Below are positions 1-8,838 of a DNA stretch of 64,000 nt, piece by piece. This DNA is from Caballeronia sp. SEWSISQ10-4 2 (GTDB lineage: Bacteria; Pseudomonadota; Gammaproteobacteria; Burkholderiales; Burkholderiaceae): positions 57,029 through 121,028 of the forward strand of contig NZ_JALPRJ010000023.1 of NCBI RefSeq assembly GCF_030464885.1, in the 5' to 3' direction. The position numbers were made by a program, and so were the translations under genes. The notes under the pieces were generated by a model. It saw only the letters and a list, made by a program, of their open reading frames with translations, had not been told where the DNA came from and ran no database searches. Within the stretch, counting starts at the first letter, position 1. Every line of letters begins with the position of its first letter.

Positions 1-2
1 CG

Positions 3-83
3 CGTCAGTTGAGTCAACTGGCCCAGCGCTACCAGTCGCAGGACATCCTGCGGCTGGTAGCGAGGTATGTGGGTACGTCGTGA
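3..83 (+). CDS. 3' end of an unidentified gene (partial)
   Basis: An open frame enters from the left edge and ends in TGA at 81-83. The 26 visible residues are amphipathic, ending in ILRLVARYVGTS, and look like a helical C-terminus. The product cannot be named from so little. A periplasmic binding protein follows, so an upstream sensor or transporter gene is possible, but that is a guess. Confidence 0.3.
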   Translation, partial: RQLSQLAQRYQSQDILRLVARYVGTS

Positions 84-220
84 CGTCGCGGGATCACCAT
101 GGCGTGATTCAATAATTGACTGGTGAGCCGGCCGACATCCGAGCAGCACGCGCCGGGGAACAAGGTCGAGGCTTTGCGGTAGTCGCGGGAAAAGTGTTTT
201 CATAACGATGGCCAGCACCT

Positions 221-1162
221 ATGCGCAAGATTCTTTCACTCTTCCTGCTTTTCGCCGTGTCGACCTGGACCGTATCGACAGCCGTGGCGACCACAATCGG
301 TGTCGTCCTGCCGGGATCATCGCTGGTCTTCTACCAAACGATGATCAAGGGAATGGAGCGGGCGGCCGACGATCAGCATGTCCAGCTCCTGATGCGCAAC
401 CCTTCCGACGGGGCTTCGCTCGACACGTCCAATCTCCAGTTGCGCATCATCGACTACCTGGTGCAGCAAGGCGTAGCCGGCGTTGTATTAGCGCCGGAAC
501 CCCTGCAGAGCAACACGCCGATTTCGATCTCTGTCCCGGTGATTCTCGTCGATAGGGACAGCGCCGATTACAAGGGCATCTCGACCGTTTGTACCGACAA
601 TTTCGGCGCAGGCAGAAAGGCTGCGCTCAGCCTTGTGCCCGCCCTGCAAAAGGGCGCCAAGATAGCAGTGCTGCGTCTCGCGCCAAACATCAGTTCCACG
701 ACCGAGCGCGAAAACGGGTTCCTGAACGTCGCACGGGAACAGGGATGGGATGTGGTTGTCGATACTTACGTGGGGTATCGGCCTCGTGATGCGGAGGGAT
801 TGATCACCAAGGCCTTGAACGCCTATCCGGGTCACCTCGATGCCGTTTTCGCGCCGGCTGAACCGGTGGCCTACGGCGCCCTGCGGGTCATTGGCGCCAA
901 GGCGACCGGCGATCGCCCGCGCCTGGTCGTATTCGATTGGCGTCCAGAATTCATGGATGGACTCAAGCGTGGCGTCGTTTATGCTGATGTGCTGCAGGAC
1001 CCTTACCGCATGGGTTATCTGGCGGTGGAAGCATTGGTTGGAGCCTTGCGGGGCCATCCACCCAGCTCCAAAGTCAAAGTGTTCGTCGACGTGGTAACGG
1101 TGACGCCCAAAAACATGAATGATCCGGCTATCCGTGCGGTGTTGGCAAACTACACCCACTAG
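221..1162 (+). CDS. Periplasmic sugar-type substrate-binding protein (Peripla_BP_4-like)
   Basis: The 313-residue protein has a typical Sec signal peptide (MRKI, a hydrophobic run, then an Ala-rich cleavage region near residue 24). The mature part has the two-lobed fold of ribose/LacI-type periplasmic binding proteins: TIGVVLPGSSLVFYQTMIKGME near the start, VAGVVLAPE and VPVILVDRD in lobe 1, and DAVFAPAEPVAYGAL and VVFDW in lobe 2. It should bind a small sugar-like ligand in the periplasm. No ABC permease or ATPase gene is adjacent, so it may be an orphan that feeds a distant transporter or a sensor kinase encoded to the left. The start is the only one that preserves the signal peptide. Confidence 0.8.
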   Translation: MRKILSLFLLFAVSTWTVSTAVATTIGVVLPGSSLVFYQTMIKGMERAADDQHVQLLMRNPSDGASLDTSNLQLRIIDYLVQQGVAGVVLAPEPLQSNTPISISVPVILVDRDSADYKGISTVCTDNFGAGRKAALSLVPALQKGAKIAVLRLAPNISSTTERENGFLNVAREQGWDVVVDTYVGYRPRDAEGLITKALNAYPGHLDAVFAPAEPVAYGALRVIGAKATGDRPRLVVFDWRPEFMDGLKRGVVYADVLQDPYRMGYLAVEALVGALRGHPPSSKVKVFVDVVTVTPKNMNDPAIRAVLANYTH

Positions 1163-1312
1163 CTACCGGCGCCAGTAATAGGAAGTATCTCGAGCTGCGC
1201 AAGATCGTCGGGCACGATTCGCTCCGGTACGGTCTTCAGGAAAACCCCAGTGGTGAATCGCGCGCCCTTTGGACCTTGCCGATATAGGCAACGCAGCCTT
1301 GGCTGCCATTAG

Positions 1313-1756
1313 CTAGTCCAACGGCACGGTAATGACAGCACGCCCGGCGGCGCGTTTCACAAGTTCCGCATGCTTGGATGGCTGGTCCCACCACCTTGCC
1401 AGTCCACGCCGATTCCGATGACCCAGCACCAGCAGATCCGCGTTGAGTATCTCTGCATACCTGGCCATGCTATCAACCACGTTGCCGGCTGCGACATACC
1501 CGCGGGCAACCGTTCCGCTCTCTCTCAAATGATCCAGCGCTTCATCCAGGGTCTGCTTTATCGTGCCTTCGATTTGTAGGCACGCCACGTCCGATAAGTA
1601 TCCGAGACTGGAGCCGACAGCGGAACCAATGTCCACTACCGACAGTATATGAACAGTAGCGGTCAACGCATACCCCAACCGGGTCACGCGCAGCAGTGCT
1701 GATCTTGATTCAGGGGATCCATCGTAGTACATGAGCAGGTTGTAGTGATCGCGCAT
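1313..1756 (-). CDS. Universal stress protein (UspA family)
   Basis: A 147-residue cytoplasmic single-domain Usp. It opens with NLLMYYDGSPESRSALLRV, the nucleotide-binding strand and helix in which an Asp contacts ATP. It ends with DLLVLGHRNRRGLARWW and AVITVPLD, where G-H-R-N is a variant of the ATP-loop GxxGS region. The frame stays open upstream of 1756, but homology to the family begins at the ATG at 1756, so that start was chosen. Usp proteins help survival under starvation or respiratory stress. It stands alone; the nearby poxB and PAS kinase fit a stress or low-oxygen theme by inference only. Confidence 0.8.
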   Translation of the reverse strand: MRDHYNLLMYYDGSPESRSALLRVTRLGYALTATVHILSVVDIGSAVGSSLGYLSDVACLQIEGTIKQTLDEALDHLRESGTVARGYVAAGNVVDSMARYAEILNADLLVLGHRNRRGLARWWDQPSKHAELVKRAAGRAVITVPLD

Positions 1757-1899
1757 GGGAGCCTCAGGTCGTGCGACGAAGGGAGTTTCGTCGGAGCTGT
1801 AACTTCCATAACACCTTGCTTGACGAGGTATTCCAGAAAGCGCAAACGTTTTTTTCGCAAGAACGATTGAGACCAGGCCCGCAGCACGGTCAATGCATA

Positions 1900-2106
1900 T
1901 CAGGTGGCGGCAAGCACGCGGCGAGCCTCGCGGGCGATTGCCTCGTCCACCATGCGTCCATCGACGGTGCCGGCCCCTTCCCGGACGGCGTCGACAACGC
2001 GCTGCGCCCATGCGATTCGCTCGGCTGAAGGCGTGAACGTTGCATTGATCGACTGGATGTGCGACGGGTGAATCGCGGCCTTGGCGTGGATCGACGTGCA
2101 AGACAT
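1900..2106 (-). pseudogene. C-terminal relic of an HpcH/CitE-type CoA-ester lyase
   Basis: The last 68 codons match the C-terminus of CitE/HpcH-family acyl-CoA lyases: KAAIHPSHIQSINATF, then a helix SAERIAWAQRVVDA, then DGRMVDEAI and a terminal RRVLAA helix. Intact members are about 280-300 residues and carry a TIM barrel, which is absent here. Upstream of about 2106 the frame loses all family likeness and meets a stop near 2150. This is therefore a 3' fragment left by a deletion or insertion. Confidence 0.6.
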
Positions 2107-2209
2107 GCCGGCGACCGTCGCGGTCGATTCGACCGGGACCTCCGTGCATCAGACTGGCCCGAAGGAATGGCAGGCGAAGATCGGCAAGATTCCGGTCGTC
2201 GCTGGTTGA
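2105..2209 (+). pseudogene. Possible DDE transposase fragment
   Basis: A short plus-strand frame contains VAVDSTG followed by GPKEWQAKIGK. This resembles the catalytic-core region VDSTG...GEW of IS4/IS5-type DDE transposases. It abuts the CitE relic on the other strand at about 2105, as expected if an insertion sequence had cut that gene and then decayed. The match is short and could be chance. Confidence 0.25.
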
Positions 2210-2624
2210 TGGGGCAAGCAGGACGTGACCACAAAAGGCAACCGGCGAACCTCGTTCGTTTCTGGTGTTATCTGCTTCGCCCCCGCAACCGTTTTGAACC
2301 CTCCGAAAAGGCTCCGCGTGGACGCGTTACCGTCCGACTATGTGGCGGAGCGCACGCACTGGCCGGAAAATCCGCAGCGGCATGCATCGAGCAACCTATC
2401 ATTCAACGCGAACGTTTTTCATCTCAAGAGTCACAACCGCCTTCGCATGACCGTACAGAAACGTTCGCAGCCAGTGAGCTTCGGCCAAGTCTTGATGCAG
2501 ACACTCATTGGGCGAATGTTCTATCTCGACTAAAAGAAAGTGATTGCTGCGACCTCGACTGACGAGCGATCTCGCTCCTATGTCGAGTTGAGTCAGCCGC
2601 TAGATTTGTCTCGGAGGTCAAAAA
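2210..2624. other. Intergenic region, no gene seen
   Basis: About 415 bp between the gene debris and the patatin gene. Several short frames are open, but none has a family motif or a ribosome-binding site. The only functional signal I can support is GGAGG at 2611-2615, the ribosome-binding site of the patatin gene. The patatin promoter should lie in the last 100 bp, but no clear -35/-10 pair stands out. Confidence 0.4.
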
Positions 2625-4466
2625 ATGGCTGAGCAAGACACGCAAAATTCAGAAGCGAGCGCAAATGGTGATTCGAGCGCTGAAGAAGCGGTACTCGAAA
2701 TCGATCCTTATGTCGAACAGGAAGCAGAACCCGAAGCGGGCGTGTTCGAGCTTGGCCTTGTGTTGGCGGGTGCAATATCGGCAGGGGCATACAGTGCCGG
2801 CGTTCTTGACTTTCTCATTGAAGCGCTCGATGCCTGGGAGGACGCCAAGACGGAGAACCAGGCTGTACCGATGCACCGGGTGCGGATTCGAGTAATAGCA
2901 GGCGCCTCAGCCGGAAGCATGAATGGGGCGATCGCATCGGTGGCTCTCCAGTACGATTTCCCTCACGTTCGGTCCGAAAAAAGCCCAACGAATCCGTTCT
3001 ACGATTCATGGGTCAAAAGCATCAACATCAAGGAGTTGCTGGCTGTAAAGGATCTCGCAGGATCATCAGCCGTGATTCGCTCCGTGCTGGACTCCACTGT
3101 GCTTCAGACCATTACGGACAAGGCGCTTGACTATCAAGGTCCCATAAAGCCCCGCCCATACCTTGACGGCCGGGTCCGGTATATTTTTACGCAAGGTGGC
3201 CTGCGGGGAATTCCGTACTATTTAAAGCTGACAGGGAATACGGGCGATGGACTTTCCATGTCTCTCCATAAGGCTTACCGGAGCTTTTCCATCGGTTATA
3301 ACGGCAAGCCGGTTCGGCGCAGACCTGACGACTTGCCATTAACCGCAAGCATCCAGCAGTCGAAGTCCACTGACCCCGGTTGGCAGTCTTTAGGCAACGC
3401 CGCGCTGGGCTCTGGTGCTTTCCCAATCGGGCTTGCACCGAGATTGGAGAAGCGCAATGTGGCCGACTTGAACTATCGCTACGTCACGATGCCTGGAGAG
3501 AAGCCTATCTGGCTCAAGCCTGCATGGGCCGCACAAATTGGCGCGACACTTCCCACTACGCCCTCACCCTGTTTCGACGAATTCGTTGTGGATGGCGGCA
3601 CGATGGATAACGAGCCACTGGACTTCGCCAGAGCCGAGATGGCTGGCACCGCCGCGAGAAATGAGCGTAGCGGAGATCGAGCCAAGCGAGCCATGATCAT
3701 GGTCGACCCTTTCCCGGATGCGTTGATTACCGACTTCAACCAACAAAAGACGGGGAGAAGCGGTAATCTCATCTCGGCAGGCATGGACCTCTTGGGCGCC
3801 TGGAAGAACCAGGCGCGATTCAATCCGGTCGACCTGGCGCTCGCTCTTGACGGCAACGTCTTCAGTCGCTTCCTGATCGCGCCAAGCAGAAAAACGAGTC
3901 CCGATGACAAGAAGGAAGCAAGCAACGGCTACGATCTCGCCAGCGGCGCGCTTGGTGGCTTCAGTGGATTTCTGGCGGAAAGTTATCGCCACCATGACTA
4001 TCTCCTGGGGCGCCGAAACTGCCAGCAGTTCCTTTCGAAGCACTTCACGTTGCCCGCTTCGAATCCATTATTTCCCAACGATCCAGCTTTTCGCCAACAA
4101 TGGGCGCTGCCTCAGACGGGGAATCAGACAGTGGAAATTCCCATCATTCCCCTTGTTGGCGCAGTTGCGCTCGATGAGCCCCTGCCGGACTGGCCGACCA
4201 AGCCAGTCGACCTTAAGGCGCTGAAATCCCAAGCTGACAAGCGCCTACGAAGCGTGGTGAACGGAGCGCTGGCGATGGCGGGGATTAGCGGATGGAAACG
4301 ATGGCTCTCGGGGTTGGGGGTATGGCTTGTCAAATCCGAAGCACTGGATCGTGCGATTGGGCTTGTGCAAAAGGACTTGCATGAACGCAACCTTCCGACG
4401 ACGCCGTCCGACCCTTACGTGACCAAGCCCTTGCCAACGGATAACGACCTTTACAGGGGTTCTTGA
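2625..4466 (+). CDS. Patatin-like phospholipase
   Basis: A 613-residue protein with the patatin hydrolase core. The oxyanion region is LVLAGAISAGAYSAGVLDFL (about residues 46-65). The nucleophile elbow is GASAG with Ser95, and the catalytic Asp is D323 in VVDGG. Patatins cleave acyl esters of membrane lipids with a Ser-Asp dyad. The first 38 residues are acidic and low in complexity, and no signal peptide is visible. The C-terminal 270 residues extend beyond the core and were not recognised. At about 600 residues it is longer than simple bacterial patatins. GGAGG nine bases before the ATG supports the start. It is monocistronic, and whether it acts on the cell's own lipids or on foreign ones is unknown. 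Confidence 0.85.
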   Translation: MAEQDTQNSEASANGDSSAEEAVLEIDPYVEQEAEPEAGVFELGLVLAGAISAGAYSAGVLDFLIEALDAWEDAKTENQAVPMHRVRIRVIAGASAGSMNGAIASVALQYDFPHVRSEKSPTNPFYDSWVKSINIKELLAVKDLAGSSAVIRSVLDSTVLQTITDKALDYQGPIKPRPYLDGRVRYIFTQGGLRGIPYYLKLTGNTGDGLSMSLHKAYRSFSIGYNGKPVRRRPDDLPLTASIQQSKSTDPGWQSLGNAALGSGAFPIGLAPRLEKRNVADLNYRYVTMPGEKPIWLKPAWAAQIGATLPTTPSPCFDEFVVDGGTMDNEPLDFARAEMAGTAARNERSGDRAKRAMIMVDPFPDALITDFNQQKTGRSGNLISAGMDLLGAWKNQARFNPVDLALALDGNVFSRFLIAPSRKTSPDDKKEASNGYDLASGALGGFSGFLAESYRHHDYLLGRRNCQQFLSKHFTLPASNPLFPNDPAFRQQWALPQTGNQTVEIPIIPLVGAVALDEPLPDWPTKPVDLKALKSQADKRLRSVVNGALAMAGISGWKRWLSGLGVWLVKSEALDRAIGLVQKDLHERNLPTTPSDPYVTKPLPTDNDLYRGS

Positions 4467-4575
4467 CTCCGGCCAGGGCTCAACGCCTCGATCGAATCTG
4501 AAGTGCCAGCACGCTTTCGCGCATCGTGATGCAAGGTAGACACGACGGCGTTGACGAATAGCCGGATCTGAACCG

Positions 4576-4968
4576 TCAGACACCGTCCTCCACGGGGATA
4601 GTTTCCATGACTGTGGCCAGAATCATCGCTTCGATGTTTCGTGGGACAGGTTGAGCGAGCCTGGGTCGATACACGGCGTCGCCTGTTGCAATGGCCTGGC
4701 CACTCAGGACGCAAACCCCTGCTTTCTTCGCGATGCAGCGCCGCCATAGCTGTTCGCCGTAGAAGCAGGAGGTCGGGTCGCTCCACACAACAGTTGCCGA
4801 GGTCTGCTTATTGCGCCCCAGAACCCGGATGGCACATTTCGAAAAGCAGTTTTCGCCGTACATCGGGCGGACGCCGCTGGACACAATGGGCAACCGCATT
4901 TCGCCTTCGCTCGAGAGGAGCGCGATCATTGACTGCCACGTTCTGTCTGCTTCAAAGGGAGCTTGCAT
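4576..4968 (-). CDS. DUF3331 domain protein
   Basis: A 130-residue protein matching the Burkholderiales-specific DUF3331 family as I recall it: an N-terminal TWQSMIALLSS helix, VLGRNKQTSATVVWSDPTSCFYGEQLWRR in the centre, then GVCVLSGQAIATGDAVYRPR. The conserved Cys and GD residues suggest a small metal-binding or treble-clef-like fold, but the function is unknown. It converges on the patatin gene. A degenerate palindrome like those near poxB and the two-component locus lies 87 bp upstream (5055-5072), hinting at shared control. Confidence 0.75.
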   Translation of the reverse strand: MQAPFEADRTWQSMIALLSSEGEMRLPIVSSGVRPMYGENCFSKCAIRVLGRNKQTSATVVWSDPTSCFYGEQLWRRCIAKKAGVCVLSGQAIATGDAVYRPRLAQPVPRNIEAMILATVMETIPVEDGV

Positions 4969-5054
4969 GATGCGGTTCCTCGATTCTCGTTAGACAAAAT
5001 GAGTTCCGGCGATCGACCTTGGCTTGATGATAGGTAGCAGATTTTCGGGCCGCT

Positions 5055-5072
5055 ACTACATGAATGTGGAGT
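5055..5072. promoter_or_regulatory. Degenerate copy of the TTACATGAA palindrome upstream of DUF3331
   Basis: ACTACAT-GAAT-GTGGAGT. It closely matches the copy at 8424-8441 (shared TACATGAAT, then TGGA) but is a poor palindrome by itself. It is placed 87 bp before the DUF3331 start. Confidence 0.35.
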
Positions 5073-5227
5073 GCGTCCGGGTTTGACCAAGAAGAGGAAA
5101 TCAAGAATGTAGGGGGCCCGCAGGCGCACCGGCCCTATACGAGAATCTTTCAGCCACCGTACGATTGGATGTCGGTGGCCCACACCTTTGGACAGGCATC
5201 CTCAAACGCCGACCGGGACGGTCAGCC

Positions 5228-6502
5228 TCACGCGTTCGTGCGTCCACGCGGTCCGGTCTCGCGCATGAACATCGCAAGCACCATGGCGAGCACGATGCCA
5301 CCGAGCAGCCACGAGCCGGTGGCGCGGAACACCGGCAGGTTCACTGTGCCGCCGTTGGCGACGTGGGCGAGCAGCTTGCCGTACGCGGGCGTAAGCAACG
5401 CGCTGAACGTGAACACCAGGAAATTGATCGCGCCGCTGGCGCTGCCCTTCACGTTGTCCGGATTGACTTCCTTGATCACCGTGTAGGGCAGCATTGCCGC
5501 ACCGGAGCCGATGCCGAGCAGCAGGCCGAGCACGTAAGGCGGCGCCACACCGGCCGGCAGATAGAAAATGCCTGCGCCCGCCGCAAGCATCAGCTGCGCG
5601 CCGGCGATCAACACCGGCTTGCGGCGGCCCAGACGGTCGGACAAGTAGCCTAACAGCGGGCAGCCAATCACCCAGCCGAGCGGCACCATGCTCGCGCGAT
5701 TGACAGCCTCCGCATAGCTGACGTCGAGACCGTTGCGCAGGAACGGAATGCCCCAGATCATGTCGCCTATCGTAGTCGGCAAGAACAGCAGGCCGGCGCA
5801 GAAACCGCAAAGATACGACTGCGGATTGGACAGCACTTCCTTGTACGGCGCGAACATCTTCATCCACGAGCCCTGGCTGGCTGGGCTGTCGTCATGGCCT
5901 GCCGGCGTCGCGAAGAACACCAGCCCGGCGATCAAGAAGATGACGAGGCCAGACAGCCGCCAGAACTGCTGCCACGTGATGAGGCCGTGAATGAGCGGCG
6001 CAACGGCGAACTGACCCGCGGAGCCGCCCAGCATGCCGAAGCATTGAGTGAACCCTACCGCCGTCGCGAGAGAACGCGGGGGAAAACCGTGCGTGGCGAG
6101 ATACACCGCGCCGATGAACCCGCACGCCGAACCCGCGCCTTGCAGCAGGCGGCCGGTCTGCGCGGCCTCCATGCTGCCCAGGCCGAACAGTGCGGCCCCG
6201 ACGGCAACGAGAACGATGCCGGCCGGAATGACGGCCTTGCCCCCGAGCCGATCGAGCAACGCACCGCAAACGATCGAGAACAGCGCATAGGTGTAGTAGT
6301 ACAGGCCGACGAGCGTGCCCACGCCCAGCGCATCGCGCGCAAACGCCGCACTCAACTCGGGCACCATCACGCCCGGCGCGGAACGCAGCATGTACTGCAT
6401 GAAGTAGAACGCGGCACAAAAAAGCCAGGCGATGACGAAATCCATGTGTATGGACTCGCGGCCTGCCGGAATATTGACAGTGCTTACGACCTTGCTGGAC
6501 AT
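5228..6502 (-). CDS. MFS transporter
   Basis: A 424-residue major-facilitator permease with about twelve hydrophobic segments. The family loop between TM2 and TM3 is GALLDRLGGKAVIPAG, and the matching loop in the second half is GYLSDRLGRRKPVLIAG. The substrate is not evident. It starts 37 bp after the stop of the frameshifted poxB, on the same strand, so the two are probably co-transcribed. A carboxylate such as pyruvate would fit that context, by inference. The start at 6502 is weakly supported; a Met 20 residues later (MDFVIAWLF), just before the first membrane segment, is an alternative. Confidence 0.8.
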   Translation of the reverse strand: MSSKVVSTVNIPAGRESIHMDFVIAWLFCAAFYFMQYMLRSAPGVMVPELSAAFARDALGVGTLVGLYYYTYALFSIVCGALLDRLGGKAVIPAGIVLVAVGAALFGLGSMEAAQTGRLLQGAGSACGFIGAVYLATHGFPPRSLATAVGFTQCFGMLGGSAGQFAVAPLIHGLITWQQFWRLSGLVIFLIAGLVFFATPAGHDDSPASQGSWMKMFAPYKEVLSNPQSYLCGFCAGLLFLPTTIGDMIWGIPFLRNGLDVSYAEAVNRASMVPLGWVIGCPLLGYLSDRLGRRKPVLIAGAQLMLAAGAGIFYLPAGVAPPYVLGLLLGIGSGAAMLPYTVIKEVNPDNVKGSASGAINFLVFTFSALLTPAYGKLLAHVANGGTVNLPVFRATGSWLLGGIVLAMVLAMFMRETGPRGRTNA

Positions 6503-6539
6503 GGTTCGATTTCATTTCCATAGAGTTTTTCGGACCGCA

Positions 6540-8301
6540 CTACCGGAACAGATTGACCTTTGCGAGGTCAATGAGCTGCTTGCCTCGACCGTCCATGACG
6601 GCGCGAAGCATGAACAGCCCAAAGTGGTAAGTCTGGTCGGCGGTGGTCGCAGGAGGCATCACGAGCTCCTGGCGTGCGCTCACTACGTCGACGAGAGCCG
6701 GGCCCGGATGGGCGAATGCTTCGCGTAGGGCTCCTTCCAGTTCCGCAGGGTGCTCGACGCGCACGCCTTTGATTCCGATCGCATTGGCCATCGCGGCAAA
6801 GTTCGGATTTTTCAGATCACATCCCGTATCAACGAACCCGCTGGCCTTCATCTCCATTTCCACGAAGCCCAGCGTTCCATTGTTGAGCACGACGACTTTG
6901 ACCGGCAAGCCTGTTTGAATCAGCGTCAAAAACTCACCCATCATCATGGTGAAGCCGCCGTCGCCTGACATCGAAATCACCTGTCTCTTCGGGAAAGTGG
7001 CCTGCGCGCCAATCGAGTGCAACAGAGAGTTGGCCATCGAGCCGTGATTGAACGAACCGACCAGTCGTCGTTTGCCGTTCATCTTCAGATATCTGGCCGT
7101 CCACGCGACAGGGGTGCCGACGTCGCAAGAGAAGATCGCGTCCTCGTCCGCTAGTTCGCTGACGAGCCGGGTCACGTATTGCGGATGGATGGTGGTGCTG
7201 CCCGCTTCCGGCTCCGCCAGCTCATCCAGACTCTCGCGAGCCTTGCGATAGTCGTCGAGCGCGCGATTCAGGAAGCTGCTGTCCGCTTTCTCCTGGATCA
7301 TTGGAAGAAGTTCATTGAGCGTGTCCCTGACTGTTCCCAATACGCCAAGCTCTATCGGGCATCGATTGCCGAGTGCTTCGGCCCTTGTATCGACTTGCGC
7401 GATGGTCACCTTCTCCGGATAGAACTGTCGATAAGGGAAGTCGGTACCCAACATCAGAAGCATGTCGCAACTCTTCATCGCGGAATAACCGGAGGCGAAC
7501 CCGATGAGGCCCGTCATTCCCACATCGAACGGGTTGTCGTATTCGATGTACTCCTTTCCTCGCAGCGAGTGCACGATTGGCGCTTTAAGCTTGCGGGCGA
7601 GTTCCACGACTTCCGTGTGGGAGTCCTTGCAACCCGCCCCGCAAAGCAATGTCACTCGCGACGACCGGTTCAACAGACGTGCGAGTTCGGTGACTTCGTC
7701 GTTCGTTGGGTGAATCACCGGGGCCGAAGGCGCGCTCCAGACCGGCGCAGGTTTTGTGAGAGGTCCGAGTGCCACATTTCCAGGTACGACGACAACGGCG
7801 ACGCCTTTACGCGCAACTGCCGTACGGATGGCGCGGGCCAGAATTTGCGGTAGTTGGTCGGGACTGTGGACGAGTTCGACGTAGTGACTGCATTCCTTGA
7901 ACAGCACTTCGGGGTGGGTAGCCTGAAAATAGTCGAGGCCGATTTCCGTACTTGGGATATGCGCGGCGATAGCAAGAACAGGAACACCGCTGCGTTGGCA
8001 GTCGAACAAGCCGTTGATAAGGTGCAGATTCCCCGGACCGCAGCTCCCACAGCAGACTGCAAGTTGCCCCGTGAGATGAGCCTCGGCGCCAGCGGCGAAA
8101 GCCGCGCTTTCCTCATGCCGCATGTGAATCCATTCAATCGAACCATCCCGGCGCAGGGAATCCGTGAATCCATTCAATCGAACCATCCCGGCGCAGGGAA
8201 TCCGTGAATCCATTAAGCGAATCTCCCACCACACCGAACACACGCTTCACTCCGGCATTTACTAGTGCACCCACCATGTAGTCCGCAGCTATCGTCGCCA
8301 T
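6540..8301 (-). pseudogene. poxB: Pyruvate:quinone oxidoreductase (PoxB), frameshifted by a 40-bp tandem duplication
   Basis: A thiamine-diphosphate enzyme of the PoxB type, which decarboxylates pyruvate to acetate and passes electrons to quinone. The start is the ATG at 8301, with GGAG seven bases upstream. The reading frame gives a normal N-terminus (GVKRVFGVVGDSLNGFTDSL, IEWIH), then enters a second copy of a 40-bp unit and stops at 8134-8136 after 55 codons. The rest (RHEESAAFAAGAEAHLTG through GDGGFTMMMGEF with the ThDP-binding GDG, to the C-terminus) is intact in another frame. Removing one copy restores a 573-codon gene, close to the 572 residues of E. coli PoxB. Re-initiation at the ATG at 8123 would yield 527 residues, keeping the catalytic Glu of RHEE but losing the first strand and helix of the PYR domain. 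Confidence 0.85.
8121..8214. repeat. 40-bp tandem duplication inside poxB
   Basis: Two perfect adjacent 40-bp copies (8121-8160 apart from its first three bases, and 8161-8200) plus the first 14 bp of a third (8201-8214). In the ancestral gene, 11-bp direct repeats GTGAATCCATT lay 40 bp apart; the duplication boundaries coincide with them, pointing to replication slippage. Forty is not a multiple of three, so the copy shifts the reading frame. Confidence 0.95.
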
Positions 8302-8423
8302 TTCACATCTCCATAAGTTAAAGAATTACGACAGGTCGGATGCAATCATCAAGCCGTAGTGACTGAATCGAATGGTTCGTAATGCCATGTTATTGATGGT
8401 AATCAGCGTGGCGAAGGACGGCT

Positions 8424-8441
8424 ATTACATGAATCTGGAAT
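8424..8441. promoter_or_regulatory. Imperfect palindrome upstream of poxB (proximal copy)
   Basis: ATTACAT-GAAT-CTGGAAT, with half-sites matching at five of seven positions and a 4-bp spacer. It lies 123 bp before the poxB ATG and belongs to the same family as 8511-8528 and 12986-13005. Confidence 0.45.
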
Positions 8442-8510
8442 CAGCCTGGTGAGGCTATTGGCGCTCGACGTCTGTTGAGCAGCGAGGCCAGGCACCTGGA
8501 CATGTCTCTG

Positions 8511-8528
8511 ATTACATGAACATGCAAT
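8511..8528. promoter_or_regulatory. Imperfect palindrome upstream of poxB (distal copy)
   Basis: ATTACAT-GAAC-ATGCAAT: seven-base arms with one mismatch and a 4-bp spacer, the same architecture as the perfect copy at 12986-13005. It is 87 bp upstream of the proximal copy, about eight helical turns, on the same side as poxB. Confidence 0.5.
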
Positions 8529-8529
8529 G

Positions 8530-8808
8530 TCTCGGCCGAGCACAACGTCATATGTTGCTGCGACGAAAGAGTCGAGTTCAGGGTGTCGCCTAAGCTCACG
8601 TTACTTACGGCGCTCGGTTTCCAGTGGCGCGCGATGGTAGCCGATGCGATTTATAGTCAGGGGATAGCTGTGGTGCCCGGCACGGCAAGGAAGGGCTCGC
8701 GCCGGAAGCGGTGCACGTCGAAGTCGGCGATTCGGTCCGCGCTGGGGGCGCGCAATGCGGATTATGTGGGCGTCGAAGCGCAGTTCGGATGGTGACAGGG
8801 TAGCCGGC
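8530..8808. other. Intergenic region, no convincing gene
   Basis: The remainder of the 537-bp gap between poxB and the histidine kinase. A 70-codon plus-strand frame (8583-8795) starts with ATG but has no ribosome-binding site and no recognisable motif, and its composition is Arg/Ser-rich, as expected of an out-of-frame reading. Confidence 0.35.
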
Positions 8809-8830
8809 GGGCGACCGGCAAAAGTCGCCC
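8809..8830 (-). terminator. Hairpin just after the PAS kinase gene
   Basis: GGGCGAC and GTCGCCC form a seven-base-pair perfect stem with an eight-base loop, nine bases past the kinase stop codon. There is no U-run, so this is either a weak terminator or a 3'-end-stabilising hairpin. Confidence 0.35.
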
Positions 8831-8838
8831 CGGATGCA

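Noticed and set aside
8121..8214. CRISPR-like repeat array in poxB
   Set aside because: The 40-bp copies are directly adjacent with no spacers, lie inside a coding sequence and have no cas genes nearby. They are a tandem duplication.
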